Assembly: GCA_023078555.1 (NCBI GenBank)
Contig: CM041197.1
Span: 1,646,501-1,710,500 of the forward strand
DNA from: Ulva prolifera
Taxonomy: Eukaryota > Chlorophyta > Ulvophyceae > Ulvales > Ulvaceae
Direction: 5' to 3'
DNA length: 64,000 nt
A program made the position numbers and the translations under genes. Below are positions 24,272 through 35,742 of this stretch, in pieces. Each line of letters starts with the position of its first letter. Position 1 is the stretch's first letter. The notes below the pieces were generated by a model. It was given only the letters and a program-made list of their open reading frames with translations. It was not told the origin of the DNA and did no database searches.

Positions 24272-27207
24272 ATCGCCGGCGCCTGCGTGCCCTGGAGCGT
24301 TGCGCACAGCATGGCCGGGAGCTTGTCTCACAGCACACCCAGGATCCTATCATCTAGCGCTCTCTAGTCTACGCTCGACCTGACACAGCCGCTGTGCTGC
24401 GGACTGCGGCACAGCACATCTGGAAGAACAAGAACCTCGCGGTCTCACCCATTGCGAGTTGAGAAGTACAGGTATGCATTTCTGTTGGATGCTGACTTCA
24501 TGAGCGCTGTGACTATGGCCGATGTATGCTGCTGCCAAGGGAAGAGAGATGAAGGGCTTGACCACGAAATGGGCCGCCCAGATATCAGCCTTCAGAGGTG
24601 GAGGCAGATCAGCGGTTGTTACGGTGGCTTGTGAGCATAGCAGGATGACTGTGTGCGTTGCAGCGACTGCCGTGACCTGGCCACTGAGTCAGGAGAAAGC
24701 TGCTGTGAGCTCAGTACAAATGCCATCCCGGGGTATGCCTGTGGATTAGGGAGGCAGGAAGGAGGCGGGAAGGTGCCTACGAGGTATGAGTCCTGGCAAC
24801 AGGGATAAGGTTCTTGGGTACGAGGGACAGGTGACATGTCAGGTGACATGACGGAGGAAGCATGGCGCATGAGCTTGGGTGGTGAATTTGTTTGCTTCAG
24901 AGCAGGTAACTGTGGGATTCTGGTGGTTGACAGGTGTCACCTTGTAGCACATGGCAGGCTCTTGTGCTTGAACACAAACCTGTGCAGGCTCAGCTGCACA
25001 GCCTGCTGGACATGGAGCACCTACAATACCAACCTACAGTACCAACATAGCGGGGCAGTGGAAAGGGGCAACACTGTACAGCAGTGGTCCAGGTGTAAAA
25101 CAAATGCTCTGGTCATTGTATGAGCGATGCATTTGTCTTCTGACAGCGCTGCCTGCTGTACACATGTATGTGCCATCTGTTCCAGCAACCGTGTTTGATC
25201 ACCCCACTGTAGTTGCTGCACGCAAATGTGGTGCCCATTGCTCATTTGAGAGCGTCTATGGTTGAATGCACGCTGTATGTGCGTTCAAGTCTTTTACGAC
25301 AGAGTCAACATGGCAGCCAGCCACTGCATGCGGCACGGGTGTGACTGCATGGAATGCTGTTCAGTCGACATGGAGGGACTGTGTTGAGGAAGGCACCCTG
25401 ATGTGATGTAGCAGAGGTGCCGAGTGTGCTTCTGATCACGGCTAATCGTTGTCAAAAGCATGGCCTGTGGGCAGATCTACCCGTGTGAACTGGGTACGAT
25501 CGCATTTGCCAGCAGCTTCGATTTGACGAGCTGTCCGACGTCATCCAGCACAAACGCTGTGTAGACACGTCAAAGGACTCCGCACACATGTGAAAAACAT
25601 GTCTCCCGTTGCTCGCAACGCTCAGACGCAGAGCAGAGATGTGCTGAGTGACAATCCACCACGCCAACTTCGACGTGCGCTGACAATGAACACAAGCATG
25701 TCCTGGAGATGCCTGGGTGTGCACTGTCAGGCAAGATTTTTTTCTTTGCTGGGCTCAGCAGGGGCTGACAATAACAGCTAGCGGCGCTTCGTTTTTGGAA
25801 AAGGTGGAAGCCGTGCTTCCATGAGCGTTCGTGCAGTCTGCACGCATGCTCTAGCCATTGATTGCGTCGCACTGCAAACGATGCTGGGAGGTTGACAGTC
25901 AACACTGCCGCGTAGAATCTTGATGCATGTTGTCTCATCGCTTCCGTGGTCTAATTGACGGGCGGTCCGGCAGGTCTTCGTGTAGGTGCTCGATTCTCTG
26001 ACCACGAATTACAACACACGCGATGGGCCAAGCAGGCACTGCGCGTGGCAAGGCAACACGGTTTTGTTTCGTGGCCCATGCATTAGTACAACAGCGTTGA
26101 CAACATGCGTCGCGGGACGGGGATCCTTGCGCCACAGATTTCACTGGATCTGATGAGGTTGCCGGTAGAGCACTACGTGCGGAGTTGCTGACGTGGTCCT
26201 TCGTGCCAGAATCGATCGGGGTCGCGTTGCTGCGTTTCTACTCAATCTCGGTTTATTCTGGTGGTGCAGTGTATCATCCAGTGGCTGTTGTCTTACATCT
26301 GCCAAACATTGTGTTCCGCGTGGCTGTGGGTGTCAATATCACTCGGAGGTAACGCTTGTTTGAGGATAATTCATCCAAGATTTGATCGCGGTATGCCCTA
26401 CATATTCTGCAGAGTGGCTCGATGTTGAGTGCCAATACTGGCTGTCTTTGACGTCTTCAAGTTCTCTTGTGGTGCCCCACGCTGTGTTCAATCTCTATGG
26501 CCGAAAACGCGACAGCGAAACAGACGGAGTCCTGCTGGCGTTACATCGACGAATTTACTTTGTGCAACAGTACGCAGCTTCTGTTTTGTGGCGCTGTGTA
26601 GTCGTTCGTAGTGCCGCAGCATCGCGTTACCACTTGTTTGCAGGAGCCTGGCTACAAACACGCAATTACTACGTGAGTGGCGGGGATATTTTGGATTGTT
26701 CTCGCAAGTATAAGCTCATGAATGCTTGTTTCCTTGATCACTCGCCGCTACATAAAGTGCGCGTCCGCCTGCACTCGACCTGGAACGTTCGGGTCAGGGA
26801 TCCCATGGCTTGAAACTGCATCAATTTGCTCCGCTATGCCTCTGCTTGCACGTAATTTGGGTTGCTATGCGGGTGTAGCGGCCGCACCTGGCCATCCAAC
26901 GTCTCGGCCCTTCCGTGCGTATGTTGGCATGCTGCTGCATACACATGTAGGTGGCTGCTGCAGCCGTCGCACAACATCTCCCCTTAGTTACGTGGTACGC
27001 TATGCAGACTGATCCCGGTGTATCTGAGCTTGCTGCGGAGAAATTACGGCATCCTGTCTGGCAATTGAGAACACCCGAAGAAGCACGTGAAGCCTGGGAC
27101 GCCGCTTTGAAGGCGAAACAAGTTTGAAGACGTAGTCAAGCGTTGCAGCCCTCTGGTGACCTTCTCCTTGTTGTTTACTTCCTTGAGTGGGGGCGGCGTG
27201 TACCGAG
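24272..27207. other. Spacer without a recognised gene
   Basis: Base composition is more even than in the flanking exons. Short local duplications occur (GGTGACATGTCA at about 24830-24848; ACCAACMTAC near 25030). A 143-codon open frame at 26382-26813 (plus) lacks an ATG at its head, GC3 bias and any known motif, so it is not called. The promoter of the hydrolase gene must lie at the right-hand end. Confidence 0.35.
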
Positions 27208-29050
27208 ATGGCAGCATCACCGTCGAACTCTTCAAACAGGTCTATGTACCGTGTCGACCGATACTTCTGGCCAAACAGGAGGTACGCTGAGGCTGTTGGA
27301 TATATCATATGGCGGCGGGACAATGTGGGGCGTGTGCTGTGAGTGGCAGGCCTGTTGCAATCCCTGTTTTCTGTTCTGGTTACATTCGATGGTGCCACAT
27401 TCAACTGGTGGCATTCGATGATGGGAAAATCGCGCTAAATTGCTAGGTCAATGTGTCTCGTTATTTTGCGTGAACGCAGCGTTGTCCTTGGCGCTCCAGC
27501 TATGGAAGCAATTCATTTTGATGGCTTGAGTGACGTGTGGGTGCCTGCACTGACGTACCACCAAGTGATGGTGTCTATACTGAGCATTTCAGACAACATC
27601 AAGCGGTAGACACTGCGGAGTGTTGCCAATGTCGCAGAGCTTCTGCATTGTTTGCTGGTCTGATTGACACACCTCCCCAACCTTGTTCTCACCCACAATC
27701 CGCTGCTTGCAGGGGCCAGAACCTGTGTGTGTACACATACCGGTGTCAGGATCCAGTGGCTGCTGTCTTCTTCCATCATGGCTTCTGTGAGTACTGCGGC
27801 TGGTGGAAGCGAAGTGCGCTTCTAGACACGCACCTCCACAGCCTGCCTGGAGTTGCACCCAGTACCGTGCACACCCGCACCTGTACACCCCACTGTGTGC
27901 ACCGCTCTGAGTGCACCACCCTGCATTCGCCGTTGAATTAAGGCATCGTCGTATCCAGCCAAGTAGTTGACGTCTCGACGGTCCTGCTCCAGGGTAGCAT
28001 CACTGCAGCAGCTGCTTCCCCTTGCTGTGCGTGTCTCACTGTCTGTGGCTGAGCCATGAACACCGACAAACCTGAGATCAAAACTAACTCAGACACACCG
28101 CAGCACCCGCGCCTCTGCGGCTATCCTGTGCTGATAATTATATGTTGCTGCATGCCCGTTGCTGAAAGTCATCCGTTGAAGTCCACTGTTCGCATCACAG
28201 ATGCACGGGCATGACAGAGTGATGTCACATGGTGTCATTGGTGTGACTCGCTGCTGCTTCTGACCTCCCGCTCCGGCACTGCAGTGTTCACGGTGCTCGC
28301 CGAGGCTGGCATCGATGTCTACGCTTACGACATGCATGGGCACGGCCTCTCGGAGCCACAGCACGAGGAGGGCCGCGTCTGCATCGTCAGCGCGGATCAC
28401 CTCGTCGAGGACGCGGAGGACTTCCTCGACGGCGTCGTCGAGCCCGCGCTGCGCGGCGGCGGTGCCGCGCCGCCCCCGCGGCCTGCGGCCGCGGCCGACG
28501 CGGCCGCGGCTGGCGGCTGCGGCGACGTGACCGCGCATGACACGTCGGCGGCTGCGGCCGAGATGGCCGGCGCGGCCGCAGCGCAGGTTGCTGCAGATAT
28601 CGGCGACGCGGCTGGGAGTGTGGGACAGGCGGTCGCTGATGGCGTCGCAGCCACCTCGGCGGCCGTGCTGCCATGGAATAGCGGTGATAGCAGTACGAGT
28701 CCACGCGGCGATGTGAGAGACGGTGCCGTGGACTCTTGTGCCAGTGACAGCGGGACGGCTGGAGACGCCGGGCTGTCCGGGAGGCGCGTCAAGCTCTTTG
28801 GCGTTGCGCACAGCCTCGGCGGCGGGGTGCTGTCCCTTCTGGAGTCTACGCGTCCCGGCACTTTTGCGGTGCGGCCCTGTGTCTTCTGCCAGCGAACTCA
28901 GCTGCACGCTGACGTCTGCCATGACACGCTGAAAGTCGGCTGTTGCCTTGATGCAGCGGCGATGATGTGCAGGGGCTCGCTCTCAACGCGCCTGCGCTCG
29001 GCCGAAAGCTCACATTCCTCGACAACGTCGCCATGGTCATCGTTGGTGCG

Positions 29051-29083
<33 letters not shown>

Positions 29084-30460
29084 TTGTGTTCCCTCAAACC
29101 CTGTCTCCTTTCATGCCTGAGGTATTGGAGGACTGCTGAGACTCTGTGAGGCAGAATGTGTTTGTGCTGACGAGCGCCGTGCGGAGCTGCAGGAGCGCTT
29201 CGCAGCCTGTGTCCGACGGCGCAGCTGGTGCCGTCGACGCCGTGGCCGCTGCTGAGCGACGACGCCGAGGTGCCGCGCCGCGCCGACGGCGACGCCGCCT
29301 ACTTCAACGGCGGCTGCCGCATCGTCACCGCCTACTCCATCGCAACGGTGAGCCCCCCCCACCCCGCTCGGGCGCTAAGACTGACAGAAACAAACTCCTC
29401 ATCTTGCGCCTGCTCAAACGCTTTCCTTCCTCCTGTGCCCTTGAACTCAGACCTCGTTGTTGTTGTTGTTGTTGTTGTTTGGTCACCTGTGTAGAAGGCG
29501 CTGCCGGATGGCCACGCCTCAGACTGGTTGCCCTGCGCCCGAGCTCCCGCACCTCCTGAAGTAAGACTGCTGCGAGCGACGGCGGTAGCTTACCAGCTGT
29601 TCGAAATTACCACTCCGTGACATCTGAAGCCAAACGGCTGGCATGTCCTCGCCTTGGTTCATCTTCCCGACCCTCTCCCGCATGGAGTTTGTGTCTGTGC
29701 TCCTGCTTGGTAAACAAATAGGCATGTGCCCCACTGGCTCTGAGCAGATGCCCGTGCCAAAGCCAGCCCTGCCTAGAAACACCCTCTCACAGCAGCGCGT
29801 GTCTGCGTGCAGCTCTTCCAGCGGCTCAACGCAACCGCCGGCGACGTGCGCTGCCCGGTGTACGTGCAGTGGGCATCCGAGGAGAAGATCACGTGCCGTG
29901 CCGCCGCCGAGGCGTTCGTCGCGCAGCTGTCGGACCACGAGGTCGCGTGGGACGAGGTCCGCGACGCGCGCCATGTCATGATCCACGGCCGCCGCGGCCC
30001 CGGTCTCGTGCGCGCGATCCGCGACTGGCTGCTCGCGCGCCTCGACGACGCGACCCCCCGCGCCGCCAGCACCGCCTCGGATGCCTCAGAGTCCCGCACG
30101 GAGAGCTCCGCCGACCCGCAGGAGGCCGACGTCAGCCGGCCAGTCTCGCCCGTGAGTGACGCGGCAGCCGGCACTGGCGAGTCCGGGGGAATCGGTGCGC
30201 GTGTGGCCGCGATGCTGTGGGGCAAGGCCTCGCAGGCGGAGGGTGATGCGGCGGGGTGGCCGGCGGGGAAGGCGGGCAGCACGGCGGTAGAGCGGATGCC
30301 AGTGCAACGTTGCATAGAGGAGAGTGTGGGGGGCGGCCACCTGCTGAGCGTCACGAGTGCGGTGTGTATTAGCGACCGCAGCAGCGACGGCGGCGGCAGC
30401 GGGCGCCTCTCGGCGGCGCTACCGGCGCACATGACGATTGATGCGCCGATCTCCTCTTAG
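27208..30460 (+). CDS. Alpha/beta hydrolase, monoacylglycerol-lipase-like, with a long low-complexity insert
   Basis: Six exons: 27208-27281, 27713-27786, 28285-28868, 28973-29045, 29193-29347 and 29813-30460, 535 residues. Landmarks: DRYFWPNR then RGQNLCVYTYR (the start typical of this family), oxyanion VFFHHGF, VYAYDMHGHGLSEP, nucleophile elbow GVAHSLGGG with Ser at about 226, GLALNAPAL, YVQWASEEK at the acid position, and ARHVMIHGRRGPG with the likely catalytic His at about 374. Between FLDGVVEPAL and VKLFGVAH lies about 110 residues of Ala/Gly/Asp-rich sequence, and a 150-residue disordered tail follows the fold. Known role of the family: hydrolysis of mono- or lysoglycerolipid esters at membranes; the substrate here is unknown. 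Exon 2 may end later or a tiny exon may be missing, because the loop after HHGF is about nine residues short. Confidence 0.82.
29051..29083 (+). repeat. Poly(C) tract, 33 bp, directly after a splice donor
   Basis: A run of 33 C begins at the sixth base of the 147-bp intron 29046-29192 of the alpha/beta hydrolase gene (GTGCG then C). It is the longest homopolymer in the window. Confidence 0.95.
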
Positions 30461-31122
30461 GCCCGCCGCGCTCGGCGCGAGGTGTGGCCTCGGAGCTGAG
30501 GGACTGGGAAAGGTGTTTGCTGGTGAGGGGGCGCGGCTGCAGATGTCCATCTGCCACGGGCCGTGAGATGGCGTTAGCATGTGGCGGCACGAGCACCTCT
30601 GGCAGAGGGCCAGCAAGTCCCAGTGTGTGGGGTGGTTGCAGGAAGTACTTGACGTGCCTGCTGCCGGCGGCACGTCATAGCCATGCCCAGATGGTGGGGT
30701 GAGATTGTGTGCGGCCGTCGCAACGCGCTGAGGCCAGGGTCGGACCTGTGGCGCAGGCTGCGCCCGAGCATGGCCGTGCATGCGTGCATGCGTGCATGCG
30801 GTGCTGATTTGAGGTGTGGCGGCGGGGGCCGTCGTGTGCGCAGTGCCGTCATGGCTGCGCGCATGTGCTGCATGTGTGTGGCGACATCGCACCTCGTGGC
30901 GCTGGCCGTGTGTGCTTGGGGACGGCGCTGCCGTGGAGGAGAGGGCGCACAGCCAGAATATTGATAGAAGCCTGCGCCTCGAGGCTGGCTATGGATCTAG
31001 AGAAGCTGCGCTGCTTGTGTGTGTGCGCGGTAGATGGGACGACAACAGCTACAATGGCTGCCAGGTCGATGTCAGCGACTCGGCGGGCTGGGAGTCGTCA
31101 TGTTGCCCGCGATTGGGATGAT

Positions 31123-31242
31123 TTACAGGATGTTTGTAGGTAGACGATTTTTAGAACTCGCAAAGTAGAACTGCTCTCGGTCGGAACGAGTGAGGTCAAA
31201 GAAGCCCCTTTGGAACCTGTCCATGTCGTCTCTGGTATCTGC
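31123..31242 (-). CDS. Possible terminal exon, unassigned
   Basis: After a CCGCAG acceptor, 39 open codons and a stop follow. The peptide is strongly charged and reads naturally (MDRFQRGFFDLTRSDREQFY near its middle). No upstream exon could be joined and no family is recognised. It could be a remnant of a gene or a chance frame. Confidence 0.2.
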   Translation of the reverse strand, partial: ADTRDDMDRFQRGFFDLTRSDREQFYFASSKNRLPTNIL

Positions 31243-31429
31243 CTGCGGCTGACAATTAGTGGATTGAGCATAATGGCTGACAAAGATGCAGTGTTGTGCT
31301 GGATGCAGCACGTTGCCTGTAATGTACATTGATTGCATTGATTTGGCAGCGCTGGAGATGTCAATGCAAAGTGCGTGTGCATGCCAAAGACTGGCCTGCG
31401 GCGGTGTGTAGCTTGGTTGTCTCTCTTGG

Positions 31430-31482
31430 TCCCAGATTTTGGAGTTGCCAATGTCCAACCGCATATGGAAACGGCAAGTAGT
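31430..31482 (-). repeat. R1 repeat fragment (hairpins 2-3 only)
   Basis: Minus-strand match to the core of R1: TTGGACATTGGCAACTCC. The third hairpin is present with a changed stem, CCA/TGG in place of CCG/CGG. Confidence 0.75.
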
Positions 31483-32105
31483 GGACACATACAACTGTGA
31501 ATCCTTATGCTTTCATCCATACATTCATAGACTTCGGGCGTGTCTCGACGGCCCCTCAGGCATCCCGATAAGGCCTCACGCATTTGGTGAATCACCAGTG
31601 GTGATGTGTATGTATGTTGCATGTGGCTCTGCATGGTTACATAGTATATGCTTCCATCGCTGACAGTACACGTGTCTCCCTATGAAGTAAGCATTTGCTG
31701 ATCATATTGCTCATTTCGCATAATCACTGATGTATTCCTGGCAGTCACTTGAGTGCAGGATTGAGCAGCCGCTGCGACATGTGATGTAGTGTCGCAACAT
31801 TTCGACTGCGAGTCGGGTGTACTGCACTATCAGGAAGTGGTGGACATTCCAATCCAACTGCTTCTCAACCAATACACAATGGCAATAAAGCAAAGAAAGG
31901 GTATTGCCATGAGCCTCTCTACTGCCACTTTACACAAAATTTAAGCACCTCTGCGCCTGCAGCACTGGCAAGTAACTGTGCTTAAAGTCACCAACAAATC
32001 CGCTGCTTTGCACATCATTGCAAGATCTGGCTCAACTTCAGTGCCACCTGCGTCACACGCCACATTGGGTAATGGTTGTGGTGGTAATGCAATGATATGT
32101 TTGGA

Positions 32106-32168
32106 ATCCAGTGATGTGGCCACCATACCACTGGTATGCCGGTCATATCACTGGAGTGCCACAACGGT
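32106..32168 (+). repeat. R2 repeat, foldback form
   Basis: TCCAGTGATGTGG at one end and CATATCACTGGA at the other form an imperfect inverted repeat around a second small palindrome (ATACCA..TGGTAT). It is followed by GTGCCACAA, the R2 signature. Confidence 0.65.
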
Positions 32169-33163
32169 CTGCCATATGCCGCAATGTCAAGATACATCTA
32201 AAGCTTGCGTGTCGGATGCCAGGTAGATAGGGACTTTCCTCATGCGAATTGCAAGAACGATTGGGTTCATTATTGCTGTCCAAAGTGGGGACTAGGAGGC
32301 ATGTACATACAAAGTGAAGTTGCAGGCTACTTCCTTGTCCCCGTGAAAAATCCAGATGAATCAGAAACCGAATGGCATGCTGCAGTTGTTCCACGAGCGT
32401 GGCGCCAGCTGGCCTCGGGCAAATGCTGAGCTGTAGATGAATGACTTGGTCAAAGCCTGGTGTCAGTGCCATCAGAGGGCGTGCTGATAGCCTTTAGATG
32501 GAACAATAGTCAGCACTGCTGAATGCAACCCACAAGCGCACGATGACATTCGCCACATCGCACATCTGGTTGCAGCAGGTGTGTTGCGTGCTTGCTTTAC
32601 TGGGGCCTGTCATCTCACTCATGGAGTCAGAAACAACAGCCTGAACTGCGGCATGTGGGCGCAAGCGACAGCCACACAAGGCTGTCTGTGTAGGCACGTG
32701 TGTAGACCCACAGCACTGAACAAAAAAGGCCCCTACGCTCTCCTCCCATCAGCATGCACTTCCCTTGAAAGGTGTGCCAGCATGCACTGCAGCTGGCCGC
32801 AGAGATCCTTCTGAATGCTTTCTGAATGCTTTCATCAGGACCCTTTCAGCGCTGCCCTCCCCCCCGGACTGTGCCATAAGCAGATGCAGTAACATAGAAC
32901 CTCCCACACGTGGAAACGAACTCGAAAACAAACTTGTTGGAACCCTGCTTGGGCCAGCACTCACGCACTGACTGTGTTGAACGCGCTATCTGTACACACC
33001 ACACATGCACGCCCTCATCTGTGGAATTGTTGTACTCACGCCCTACGCCGCCTCCGCACAATCCTTGTGCAAGAGCCTGCCGAGGAGCGCCTGCCAGCCG
33101 CACGCACGCATGACGGCACATGCATGACGGCGACCATATGACGACACCCGGACGCCACCGGCC

Positions 33164-35045
33164 TCAAGCAACCGCTGACGGTGCGCCCGCGAAGTCCCGC
33201 CTCACCTGCGCAGCCATCTCCCGCCGCTCCTCCTCCCCCGCAACACTGAACCTCCTCCCGTGGCCCGGCAGCACATGCAGGAAGTCGAGCTCCAGCAACG
33301 CATCCACACTCTCCACCTGCTTCGCGATCCCGCCGCGGTTATACCGCGGGAAGATGCTCACGCCGCCGACGCGCTCCGACCACCCGAGGTGGTCGCCGGT
33401 GAACACGGCGCGCGAGGGCGCGTGCCAGAGCGCGATGCAGCCGGCGGTGTGGCCGGGGACATGGATGAGGCGGACGCCGCCGTCGAGTGTGTCTGGCGTG
33501 ATCAGCGCGCCAGACAGATCCCACGGGCCGGTGCCGGAGAGCTGGACTTCGATGTCGGCGATGGCGGGGCGGACTTCGGTGGTGTGGATGATGCGGGGCG
33601 CGGCGAAGTGGGCGGCCCATTTGTCGTGGTCGCCGATGTCGTCTCTGCAATAGGAACAGTTATCTCGAGATAGTGACACACAAAGTACCCATGGCACTTG
33701 GGTTCGAAGTCCTGAAGGCCGGGGCGGTGAGGGCTCGAGGATGTGCGTTCGAGCCATTGAGCTGTGAACTTTGGGGCAACCCCGCCCCCTGGATATACAT
33801 TAGACATACACGAAACAGCACAGTTACCAGCCAATTTCGCTTGTGGCCGAGCGGTGTCAGGGAGGCGTATGGGAAAGGTGCAGGCGTGGTGGTGCAGGAG
33901 CTGTGTTGGTACTGCACCACGCCTGCATGGTGATGTCATATTGGTAGATGGTGACTGCACCAGCTGCAGTTTGTGATCTGTGGATGAAAGGAAAGAAAAA
34001 TAAGACAAGGATAAGACAAGCCGCAGTGACAACGACCCCAGACGATGCCATGTAGCGGTGATTGGTATGAGTGTTGAGAGCTGGGGTGGGAGGCGCACAT
34101 GTGTGAGAGGACGATGGTGTCCACTCCTCCCATCGCCTCGAACTTCTTGGCAAGCACAGGTGTGAAGCGGGGCGAGTCCATGAGGATGTTGCCCTCAGGC
34201 CTCACGATGAGGTAGCTGGTGGCGCCGAAGCTCTTCTCGGAATGGAAGCCGCAGTGGTACACGCCTGGGCAGTCGGGAACAGGGATGGGCATGCCTTCTC
34301 GTGCCTCCTTCAGTTCGTCCTTGTCCCGAGCTCGCATGTGGATTGAGAACCTACAGAATGCAGAGAGTGAAGTGGCTGGTGCACAGTGGTCTGGCGTCTT
34401 AGACAGGAGCAGCTGTGCTGCGTTGCTGCTGTCGTCGTCGTTGTTGCTGCATCTCAGCTACATGGCATCCTGCTAGCTGCCTGGCCATCGAAATGCCAGT
34501 GCTGGCCAGCAGCAGCCGATGGACGAAGTAGCACATCAATGCACGGGTAAGTACCAGTTCTACTACGACTGGCGCAAACATGTGCTGGCGTTCCGTCGCC
34601 TCCTATATGTGTTCCGAATGAAGTGAGGCTGCCAGCACCTCGATGTGGAGGACATCGACATGACCGCAAGCACTTAACCCAACAAAGGCGACTGCAATTC
34701 TGCGTCGAGCTACGTAGAAGCAACAATACACATACTAGCATCATGCCAGCATTCCAGATGAGGAACCGGAGCGCACGTGGGGCAGGAGAGTGTCGCCTGC
34801 ATCGCGGCGATGCGCTCATCCCGGCTCTCAGGCTGTTTCACAACCGAACTGCCATTTCCCACTCGTGAGAACGATTCCGGCGCCATCCAGCGGCATGTAT
34901 CGCAGTCGATGCACGTGTGGTCGACGAAGAACTGCCCACCGACGTTGCCCTCTCGTGGATCTTTCTGAGCCCTCGTGCTTGTTGACGCACGAGGCCTGCC
35001 ACGGACAGCGGCTGTGTAGCCTTTAGCAGCCCCAGACATCCGCAT
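33164..35045 (-). CDS. Ferredoxin-domain metallo-beta-lactamase fold hydrolase
   Basis: Three exons: 34777-35045, 34099-34350 and 33164-33644, 333 residues in one frame. The N-terminus is rich in Arg/Ser/Thr and could be a plastid transit peptide. A single-cluster ferredoxin-like domain follows with CIDCDTC (Cys45, 48, 51) and SCPT (Cys88-Pro), fitting one 4Fe-4S cluster. Then comes the metallo-beta-lactamase fold: VYHCGFHSEKSFGATSYLIV, LMDSPRFTP, the metal motif SHIDDIGDHDKWA, VPGHTAGCIALW, FTGDHLG and VLPGHGRRF. This fusion is known from plants, algae and cyanobacteria as a family without a settled substrate. An electron-transfer role for the cluster is inference. The ATG at 35043-35045 is the first in frame. 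It is divergent from the mS33 gene. Confidence 0.9.
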
Positions 35046-35742
35046 GATGGGGCTGAGATCAATCACAATGCGAAATTGGGTTGGAGAGGGCCTTGATCAC
35101 AGTATGACTGTATATCGAAAGATGCTTATGATGCACGGAAGTGCTGCTGAGGACACTTGCGACTGCAGAATTGGCTCTGTAGGTGTATGCAGACAGTATG
35201 ATTATGTCTTTCCAGCCGTGGGTATATGTACCTCCCCTGCCAGTCTCCCGTGAGTCTGCAGTGGCCACGCATTCGCGTCCGATTTGGACGGCCACGTCCG
35301 ATTTGGATGTTGATCACGTCAGCTCAAGCTGCGCGCTCCTGTCGCAGAGTATCGTATCAACTGGGTGGCAACTTCTCCTGGTGACATTGTGGGCGCCCCA
35401 TGCGTTGGCCGTGACCATGAATCCGCGTGAGCTCAGCTGGGGCCCCCAGCTGCAGGTGGTCAGTGCCATGCATTGCGTCCCGCCTTTCCTGCATCCTACA
35501 GTAGCGCTGCACGCGACGAGGCTTCGCGGGCCGATAACCATGATGTCCTCATGGCACCTGCACGAACAAAACAGTCCGGTGTAGCCATAATTCGGTCACA
35601 GCTGCTGGCGCTTTATCATGCGTAGCACAAGCTGATCAGGATCTCTTGCAGGCAGTTTGGCCTTGTGATCCGGGCCGTCCCGAAGTGCATTCTCGACTAC
35701 GTTGCATTGATAGATTGCATATAATTACTGACTTGCTTTCAG
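35046..35742. promoter_or_regulatory. 697-bp spacer between two divergent organelle-linked genes
   Basis: The spacer separates the starts of the ferredoxin-MBL gene (minus) and the mS33 gene (plus), so both promoters must lie here. A pyrimidine-rich TGCTTTCAG abuts the mS33 ATG and could be an acceptor of a 5' UTR intron. No specific regulatory motif was recognised. Confidence 0.35.

Larger units (their letters stand above)
30461..33163. other. Spacer with dispersed repeats and one possible terminal exon
   Basis: Holds an R1 fragment (31430-31482) and an R2 copy (32106-32168). A direct duplication of CTGAATGCTTT lies at 32811-32832. A plus-strand frame ending at 32429 (GGMYIQSEVAGYFLVPVKN) reads like protein but has no recognised family. 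No complete gene was found. Confidence 0.35.

Noticed and set aside
26382-26813. 143-codon open frame
   Set aside because: No ATG at its head, no GC3 bias and no known motif; the length is within chance for this composition.
27000-27404. Minus-strand frame with a natural-looking peptide
   Set aside because: It is the antisense of the first exon of the alpha/beta hydrolase gene, which is supported by phase and similarity.
28089-28922. 277-codon minus-strand frame
   Set aside because: Antisense shadow of the Ala/Gly-rich exon of the hydrolase.
33703-33714. GGTTCGAAGTCC as a tRNA T-arm
   Set aside because: No acceptor stem, D-arm or anticodon arm can be paired around it, and it lies in an intron.
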